A stretch of 38,213 nucleotides of DNA from Eubacterium sp. (GTDB taxonomy: Bacteria > Bacillota > Clostridia > Lachnospirales > Lachnospiraceae), in assembly GCA_024681515.1 (NCBI GenBank), contig JAILAR010000161.1, forward strand, positions 1-38,213, read 5' to 3'. Numbering within the stretch: position 1 is the first letter of the stretch; each line of letters begins with the position of its first letter. The notes beneath the pieces were generated by a model that did not search any database, was not told the DNA's origin, and was given only the letters and a program-made list of their open reading frames with translations. Below, piece after piece: positions 33,255-38,213 of this stretch. The translations under genes and the position numbers were made by a program.

Positions 33255-34100
33255 CTACTCTGCGGAATTTTTTCCGACTGTCTTATTTGTGACTGCCTTA
33301 TTTCCGACCGCCTTTTTTTCAACCGGTTTCCTTGTTACGGTTTTCTTTGCAGCCGTCGGTTTTACGGTTGCTTTCTTTACAGCTGTTTTTCTGATCCCCG
33401 ATTTCTGTCCGGCCGTTACTTTGCCCTTCTGCGCTGCAGCCTTCTTTAAGCCCGTACGCCCTCTGACCGCCTTTTTCCCAACGCGTCCTGCTTTTTTCTC
33501 TGCCTTTGCCTCTGCCTGAGCGGCTTTCGGATCCTCATCCGGGAGCTCATCGATCAGTTTTTCGATCAGCCGTTTCTTGCTGAACATATCATATCCCAGC
33601 AGATAGATGAACGCCATCTTGTTCAGATACGCATCCTCATTCTGCGGAAACCTTTTCTCCACCAGCGCCGCCGCTTTTGCGGTGCTCGCTTCGATATTGA
33701 AATACTGCGATTTCTCCAGCTCATAGATATCGTTATAGATCTCCGCCATCTTTTCGGCATTACCGAAATGCAGCGTCATAGGCGTCAGGATCTTCTGGAT
33801 ATCGCCGATGGGCAGGACATTTTTCAGATAATAAATATAGATCAGAAGAATGATATGCTCCTTGGAGTATCTTTTATTCTTCGGCGGCGGGAGCAGACGG
33901 TTCTTGGTGTAATTGTTGATCATGGTCTTGGTAAGGATCTTGTCTTCCTGCGTCCGCTTGTTATGCTCCAGCTGCTGATCCATAAACCGCGTCACCTGAT
34001 CCATATACAGCTCGATCTCCGGGATATCCTCCGGAATGATAAAGTCCAGGCGGATCATGTCCCGGATCTCCCGTTTCAGTTGAAGGAGTTGTTCATCCAT
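33255..34100 (-). CDS. DUF1836-family protein with H1-like basic tail
   Basis: The protein is 281 residues. Residues 1-180 are DUF1836, whose N-terminal part looks like a MerR-type winged helix: TKTMINNYTKNRLLPPPKNK and RYSKEHIILLIYIYYLKNVL. This suggests a DNA-binding regulator, but no target is known. Residues 190-281 are a Lys/Ala/Thr/Val-rich tail (KKATVKPTAAKKTVTRKPVE), like a histone H1 tail. Start ATG 34100 lies after GAGGAAGAATC; the upstream frame to 34118 has no better site. It lies upstream of the ABC-F gene, with the 36-bp repeat on its 5' side. Confidence 0.85.
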   Translation of the reverse strand: MDEQLLQLKREIRDMIRLDFIIPEDIPEIELYMDQVTRFMDQQLEHNKRTQEDKILTKTMINNYTKNRLLPPPKNKRYSKEHIILLIYIYYLKNVLPIGDIQKILTPMTLHFGNAEKMAEIYNDIYELEKSQYFNIEASTAKAAALVEKRFPQNEDAYLNKMAFIYLLGYDMFSKKRLIEKLIDELPDEDPKAAQAEAKAEKKAGRVGKKAVRGRTGLKKAAAQKGKVTAGQKSGIRKTAVKKATVKPTAAKKTVTRKPVEKKAVGNKAVTNKTVGKNSAE

Positions 34101-34126
34101 GATTCTTCCTCTTCTCAAATATAGTT

Positions 34127-34162
34127 GATGCCGGGGTCAAAAGATATTTTGCCCCCAGCTGA
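34127..34162. repeat. 36-bp repeat, copy 2
   Basis: gatgccggggtcaaaagata followed by ttttgcccccagctga, in direct orientation with copy 1 at 31357-31392. It lies between the CNNM/CorC gene and the DUF1836 gene. Confidence 0.75.
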
Positions 34163-34189
34163 CGTCCCGTGCCCGGAAAAGCAGGAGGG

Positions 34190-35488
34190 TCAGTCCGTCT
34201 CCCCTTCCGCATCCTCTTCCGGTGGTGTCTTCACCGTTACCGTCACACGCTCCACACGGTTTCGGCAAGCGGCAGTCACCTTCATGTGAACCTTTTCATT
34301 TTCTACTGCATCTCCCACATCCGGCAGCCGGTCCAGAAGCTCGATCACCAGACCGCCTACGGAGTCATAATGCTCACTGCCCAGTTCAATCCCAAGCACA
34401 TCGGAAAGATCATCCAGCTTCACGGATGCATCCACATCGTAAACACCGTCCGAAACCTTCTTGATCCATTCCGCCTCGCCCTCATCGTACTCATCCCGGA
34501 TATCTCCGACGATTTCCTCGATCAGGTCCTCCATGGTGATCAGGCCTGCCGTAACGCCATACTCATCCAGCACGATACACATGGTCGTGGATGAGGCCTT
34601 CATGTCCTTGAAGATCTGCGCCGTCCGCTGATATTCATACACAAATACCGGCTTTCGCATGATCTTCTCGACCTTTACCGCATTTCGTCCGTATTTTTCT
34701 GCAAAAAGGATCAGATCCTTTACATGCAGGATCCCTTCGATATGATCTCTGCTTTCCCGGTATACCGGAAGCCTCGAGAAGGTTTCTTCCTCCAGGAGTT
34801 TCAGCAGATCATTATAATCCGCATCGATTTCCGCACAGATCATGTCCGTTCTGGGGATCATAACGTCCTTTGCCACCGCATCACCGAAGTCCACCACATT
34901 GGTGATCATCTTCTGCTCTTCCTTCTCGATAACGCCCTCTTCATGACTGACATCCACGATGGCCCGAAGCTCCGATTCCGTCATCTGATCCTTCTTATCC
35001 GGATCGATCCGGAGAAGAAAGAAGATCCCTCTGGAAATGGCATTCAGGATCCAGATCACCGGCGTAAGGATGATCGACAATCCCCGGATCGGAACCGCAT
35101 AGAACAGACTAAGCTGAAGATTATACAGTGTAGCCAGATTCTTCGGCACGATCTCACCGAAAAGCAGGACCAGAAAAGTCAGGATCCCCGTAGCCACACC
35201 GATCACATTGTTGCCGAACACGCGCGTCACAAAGATCGTCGTAAGTGCGGAAGCCGACAGATTCACAATATTATTCCCGATCAGGACCGTTGTAAGAAGC
35301 CGCGTGGGATCCTCACGGAGCCGCAGGACGCGCGCCGCCTTCTTTGCCTTCCGTCCGCCCTCATCCACCAGCGCCCGGAGTTTATTCAGATTGACCGTTG
35401 TGAGCGCCGTTTCCGCCGACGAGAAAATGCCGGACAGGATCAGCAGCACGATAAGGATACAGAGTTGTATCCACGACCCGGAGTCCAT
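34190..35488 (-). CDS. CNNM/CorC-family membrane protein (hemolysin-type, DUF21-CBS-CorC)
   Basis: The 432-residue protein has an N-terminal DUF21 membrane domain (QLCILIVLLILSGIFSSAET with the conserved SAETAL segment, and LTFLVLLFGEIVPKNLATLY), two CBS domains (about 195-320, with DVMIPRTDMICAEIDADYND and VLDEYGVTAGLITMEDLIEE), and a C-terminal CorC_HlyC domain (YDVDASVKLDDLSDVLGIEL, YDSVGGLVIELLDRLPDVGD). Family members are Mg2+ exporters or transport regulators, controlled by ATP binding at the CBS pair. It lies 54 nt downstream of the YerC-type gene. Confidence 0.94.
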   Translation of the reverse strand: MDSGSWIQLCILIVLLILSGIFSSAETALTTVNLNKLRALVDEGGRKAKKAARVLRLREDPTRLLTTVLIGNNIVNLSASALTTIFVTRVFGNNVIGVATGILTFLVLLFGEIVPKNLATLYNLQLSLFYAVPIRGLSIILTPVIWILNAISRGIFFLLRIDPDKKDQMTESELRAIVDVSHEEGVIEKEEQKMITNVVDFGDAVAKDVMIPRTDMICAEIDADYNDLLKLLEEETFSRLPVYRESRDHIEGILHVKDLILFAEKYGRNAVKVEKIMRKPVFVYEYQRTAQIFKDMKASSTTMCIVLDEYGVTAGLITMEDLIEEIVGDIRDEYDEGEAEWIKKVSDGVYDVDASVKLDDLSDVLGIELGSEHYDSVGGLVIELLDRLPDVGDAVENEKVHMKVTAACRNRVERVTVTVKTPPEEDAEGETD

Positions 35489-35509
35489 CTGACTTTACCA
35501 CCTCTTATT

Positions 35510-35540
35510 CCACACTTTGCGCCTAAGGCGCTCCGTACAT
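35510..35540. repeat. Dispersed palindromic repeat, copy C
   Basis: ccacactttgcgcctaaggc followed by gctccgtacat, with the same gcgcc-taa-ggcgc core as copy A. It fills most of the gap between the YerC-type and CNNM/CorC genes. Confidence 0.6.
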
Positions 35541-35542
35541 CA

Positions 35543-35845
35543 TCACTTTCCGGGCTTTGTGATCCCCAGCCGTTCAAAGATCCGCTCATAGCTTCCGTTT
35601 CCCTGGATCATGGAGCGGTTCACCCGGCTGATGGTCGCTGTTGACGCACCGGTTTCCTTTGCGATTTCGATATACGTCTTCTCCTCGTACAGCATTTTTG
35701 CCACGGCAAAACGCTGGGCGATGGACACTACCTCATTTGTAGTGCAGACATCGTCAAAAAACTGATACAGTTCTTCTTTCCCCTCAAGGCAGAGGATCGC
35801 ATCGAAAAATGCGTCCACCGTATTGGTTCGTATGGTCTTCTCCAT
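35543..35845 (-). CDS. YerC/YecD family TrpR-like transcriptional regulator
   Basis: The 100-residue protein has the TrpR-like helix-turn-helix: EVVSIAQRFAVAKMLYEEKT and YIEIAKETGASTATISRVNR, the latter being the recognition helix. The family is related to the Trp repressor but its regulated genes and effector are mostly unknown. It sits between alpha-amylase and the CNNM/CorC gene in the same direction, but no operator was found that would tie it to either. The ATG lies right after a GGGGGAGAGGA site. Confidence 0.93.
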   Translation of the reverse strand: MEKTIRTNTVDAFFDAILCLEGKEELYQFFDDVCTTNEVVSIAQRFAVAKMLYEEKTYIEIAKETGASTATISRVNRSMIQGNGSYERIFERLGITKPGK

Positions 35846-35914
35846 TCCTCTCCCCCAAATAACATTTCATCACTTCGTTCTTCGATATGACCGTATACCG
35901 CTTTATTTCTTACC

Positions 35915-37372
35915 TTATTTCTTACTCTCTTTGCGGATCCAGACTGCCGCTGCCGCGCGGTTTACATAAAACTCGCCAAAACCTTCACTGTCGATCTTGA
36001 TATTGTATTTTGCATTTCCTGTCACATCCGAGAAATGCGCGCCGGCAAACTGTTTTCCGATGTACATCCGCTTGGTACCGCCGCGACCGTCGGAAAGCAC
36101 CACCGCCAGACCGGAATCCGGATGCTCCTCATCGCCCTCTCTGGTCCAGCCGATGCAGTCCGGATCATCGAAATAATCATGCTGCGGACCATACGCTCTG
36201 GTCTTCCGAACCTTCAGCAGCTTGTCCAGAAGTGTCTTGCACCCTTTGGACTTGTCATGCGGAATACCGAAATAATCCCCGTAGAATACACATGGATATC
36301 CGTCCCTGCGAAGCAGGATCAGGGTATATGCCAGCGGCTTGAACCAGTCTGCCACCCAGGATTCCAGGGACTGACCCGGCTGCGTATCATGGTTGTCAAC
36401 AAATGTCACCGCATGCATGGGATCACACTGGGTCAGCGTTCCGTCAAATATCCTGCGGAGATCATATGCCCCCTCCGCCTTTGCACAGTAGTAAAAATTA
36501 TTATGCAGCGGAACATCAAAGAGAGACGCCTCTTTGTTGATCTTTGCAAGATACTCCATGAGAGTATTCACATTTTCATTCCAGTACTCTCCGACGGAGA
36601 AGAGTTCCTTACCTGTCTGCTCGCGAACCTTTGTAAGGAATTCACGGTAGAAGGAGGAGGGAATGTGCTTGCAGGCATCCAGGCGGAAGCCGTCCACACC
36701 TGTCTCCTTCACATACCAGACAGCCCAGCGAACTGCCTCCTCAAACACCTCCGGATTGGAGAAATCGATATCGGCTCCCATCAGATAATCGTAGTTGCCG
36801 AACTCCTTGTCCACACCCTCATCCCACTCTTTGCCGGAAAACTTGAAGATAGAACGCTTTGCCCGGTTCTGGTCCCAATCGATCCCGTCGAAATGCGTCC
36901 AGTTCCAGGTAAAATCAGAGTACTTTCCTTTTCTTCCGGGGAACGTGAATTTTGTCCATGCGCCGATCACACGGCTGTCCCCGATCATCTGGTAACGGCT
37001 GTGTTCATTGAACTCCTGCGCAGAAACGGACTCCACTTCATCCGCCCCCATTTTATGATCCAGGACCACGTCCGCATAAACATTGATCCCTTTTCCCTGT
37101 AATGCGGCTATGGCAGCCAGATAATCCTTCTTCGTTCCGTATTTCGTACGGACACTTCCCTTCTGGCGGAACTCACCCAGATCATAAAGATCATACGCGC
37201 TGTAACCGATATCTTCCGAACCTGCTGCTCCTTTATATGCCGGCGGAAACCACACGCTCGTGATCCCTGCCGTTTTCAGCTTTGCAGCATCCTCCGATGC
37301 TTTTTTCCAGAGTTTTCCGTCAGACGGAAGATTCGCTTCAAAGTACTGCATCAAAGTTCCGTTCTCTACCAT
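35915..37372 (-). CDS. Cytoplasmic alpha-amylase (GH13)
   Basis: The 485-residue glycoside hydrolase family 13 protein has no signal peptide. It shows conserved region I VYADVVLDHKMG, region II GVDGFRLDACKHI (nucleophile Asp), region III ELFSVGEYWNEN (acid/base Glu) and region IV AVTFVDNHDTQPG. The layout resembles cytoplasmic liquefying-type alpha-amylases (GH13_5, such as E. coli AmyA), which cut internal alpha-1,4 bonds of maltodextrins or glycogen. It would degrade imported or stored glucans and fits with the sugar transporter in this window. ATG 37372, 11 nt after AGGAGG, is the most likely start; the frame opens at 37402. Confidence 0.94.
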   Translation of the reverse strand: MVENGTLMQYFEANLPSDGKLWKKASEDAAKLKTAGITSVWFPPAYKGAAGSEDIGYSAYDLYDLGEFRQKGSVRTKYGTKKDYLAAIAALQGKGINVYADVVLDHKMGADEVESVSAQEFNEHSRYQMIGDSRVIGAWTKFTFPGRKGKYSDFTWNWTHFDGIDWDQNRAKRSIFKFSGKEWDEGVDKEFGNYDYLMGADIDFSNPEVFEEAVRWAVWYVKETGVDGFRLDACKHIPSSFYREFLTKVREQTGKELFSVGEYWNENVNTLMEYLAKINKEASLFDVPLHNNFYYCAKAEGAYDLRRIFDGTLTQCDPMHAVTFVDNHDTQPGQSLESWVADWFKPLAYTLILLRRDGYPCVFYGDYFGIPHDKSKGCKTLLDKLLKVRKTRAYGPQHDYFDDPDCIGWTREGDEEHPDSGLAVVLSDGRGGTKRMYIGKQFAGAHFSDVTGNAKYNIKIDSEGFGEFYVNRAAAAVWIRKESKK

Positions 37373-37448
37373 AATCCACTCTGCCTCCTGTATCAAAAAC
37401 ATTTTACTCTATTATTCGAGTCCGTGCTTCGCAGACATATTCTTTGGT

Positions 37449-37477
37449 ATTATAGCAAACTTTAACGCTTTATTCAA
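37449..37477 (-). promoter_or_regulatory. Promoter of the alpha-amylase gene
   Basis: TTGAAT (37472-37477) and TATAAT (37449-37454) are spaced by 17 nt on the minus strand, leaving a leader of about 70 nt before the ATG at 37372. Confidence 0.85.
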
Positions 37478-37490
37478 CTAAAACGCATAC

Positions 37491-37519
37491 TTCACAACCC
37501 GGCCCAAGTCTGTTATAAT
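37491..37519 (+). promoter_or_regulatory. Promoter of the HD-domain gene at 37564
   Basis: TTCACA (37491-37496) and TATAAT (37514-37519) are spaced by 17 nt, with a TG extension before the -10. Confidence 0.8.
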
Positions 37520-37563
37520 ACCCCGTGTATTTTCAACGAAAATGATACGGAGGGAAATCCCGA

Positions 37564-38124
37564 ATGAAGATCGGAGAAGACAGGCGGATCAAGGCTGTGA
37601 TCCGGAAACTGGGGAGGGACATCCTGGTGACGGAATCCTTTCAGTCCGAGGAAAACTACATACAGCACGGCGAGATCACCTGCTATGAGCATTCCCTTGC
37701 GGTCACCTATATGAGCGTCTGGCTGGCCTGTAAACTGCGGCTTCGGATGGATCTGAAAAGCGTGGTCCGGGGCGCACTGCTCCATGACTACTTCCTGTAT
37801 GACTGGCATGATGACGAAGCCTGGCACCGTTTGCACGGATACCACCATGCACGCACGTCTCTCATCACGGCCTGCAGGGATTTTCCCCTGAACCGGACGG
37901 AAAAGCAGATCATCTACAGGCACATGTTCCCGCTGAACATCAGCCGGTTTCCGAACAGTAAAGAGGTGGCACTGGTCTGTATCGCGGATAAGATCTGCGC
38001 TACCATCGAAACGATCCGAAGATCAAAATATGATCCAGTCATTTACAAAGGGCTGCGGCTGCCAATCGAAGTACCGATGAAACCGCGCGCGAACCGCGCC
38101 GCCGTCCTGAAAGTGTACGAATAA
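37564..38124 (+). CDS. HD-domain phosphohydrolase
   Basis: The 186-residue protein carries an HD domain: ITCYEHSLAVTYMSVWLACK with the first His, VVRGALLHDYFLYDWHDDEA with the HD pair, GYHHARTSLITA, and VCIADKICATIETIR with the last Asp. The family acts on phosphorylated nucleotides or similar compounds; no substrate can be assigned. An acggaggg site precedes the ATG. It is divergent from the alpha-amylase gene and has its own promoter. Confidence 0.88.
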   Translation: MKIGEDRRIKAVIRKLGRDILVTESFQSEENYIQHGEITCYEHSLAVTYMSVWLACKLRLRMDLKSVVRGALLHDYFLYDWHDDEAWHRLHGYHHARTSLITACRDFPLNRTEKQIIYRHMFPLNISRFPNSKEVALVCIADKICATIETIRRSKYDPVIYKGLRLPIEVPMKPRANRAAVLKVYE

Positions 38125-38197
38125 AACAGGTGCGACATCGAAGCATCCATCGATGGAGGCATGGCTCTTATGAACAATTAACAGGAGGAAAAAAAGC

Positions 38198-38213
38198 ATG
38201 TCATATGCAAGCG
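38198..38213 (+). CDS. 5' end of an unidentified gene, cut by the window edge
   Basis: An AGGAGG site (38182-38187) is followed after 10 nt by an ATG and the codons MSYAS, then the window ends. The product is unknown. A 12-bp palindrome (tccatcgatgga) lies upstream at about 38146. Confidence 0.55.

Noticed and set aside
31555-33519. Plus-strand open frame of 654 codons
   Set aside because: It is the antisense of the ABC-F gene and the DUF1836 tail; the translation mirrors their codon use and shows no domain.
37412-37438. Mini-frame MSAKHGLE in the amylase leader, sharing ttcgagtccgtgct with the end of trmK (18139 region)
   Set aside because: Fourteen shared bases may be chance or part of a weak repeat; there is no ribosome-binding site before the mini-frame.

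Overview
The window looks like a chromosomal segment of a Clostridia member, most likely Lachnospiraceae. The base composition is balanced. The core genes (infC-rpmI-rplT, dgt-dnaG-rpoD-trmK-nucleoside kinase, a type A RNase P RNA) have Firmicutes-type sequences and order. Several families seen here (the Lys/Ala-rich DUF6465-like protein, DUF1836, YerC/YecD, a YesL protein beside a CUT1 sugar ABC transporter) are ones I associate with that family. Species cannot be named from the sequence alone.

Layout. 1-1800: an AT-richer accessory edge with an HD-domain gene, two gene remnants fused by what looks like a deletion (an esterase head joined out of frame to a VOC tail), and a short stretch with att-like repeats against the 3' side of a tRNA-Leu(AAG) gene. 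2066-3609: the infC-rpmI-rplT translation operon with a strong promoter, a structured leader with an attenuator-like hairpin, and an AUC start on infC. 3617-8610: an operon read leftward of polysaccharide deacetylase, a FolC-HD fusion, and a FolB-FolK-prephenate dehydratase fusion. 8796-12138: a small membrane protein, a glycerophosphodiester phosphodiesterase, clpX (rightward) and a Lys/Ala-repeat protein. 12429-15300: topoisomerase III overlapping a left-handed beta-helix protein. 15358-16324: a nitroreductase and rnpB. 16372-23907: a TGS/nucleoside kinase fusion, trmK, rpoD, dnaG and dgt, followed by a degenerate sigma-70-like gene (24070-24765). 25031-31270: a CUT1 sugar ABC transporter (lipoprotein, two permeases) with a YesL-type membrane protein and a divergently transcribed single-pass membrane protein. 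31564-37372: ABC-F ATPase, DUF1836 protein, CNNM/CorC-type protein, YerC-type repressor and a cytoplasmic alpha-amylase, all leftward. 37564-38213: an HD-domain protein and the first codons of another gene, rightward.

How it fits together. The folate genes are compressed into two multi-domain proteins that carry dihydroneopterin aldolase, HPPK, folylpolyglutamate synthase, an HD hydrolase and, unexpectedly, prephenate dehydratase, so folate and phenylalanine synthesis share a polypeptide. The sugar transporter and the alpha-amylase suggest use of alpha-glucans. Replication and transcription genes sit together as in other Firmicutes, but RpoD has a long histone-H1-like N-terminal extension, and similar Lys/Ala/Thr-rich tails occur on the DUF1836, topoisomerase III and DUF6465-like proteins. 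The points most worth a second look are the FolB-FolK-PheA and FolC-HD fusions, the degenerate sigma factor, an ABC-F protein whose second ATP site has lost its key residues, and a 15-bp tandem repeat that copies the last five codons of a gene including its stop codon.
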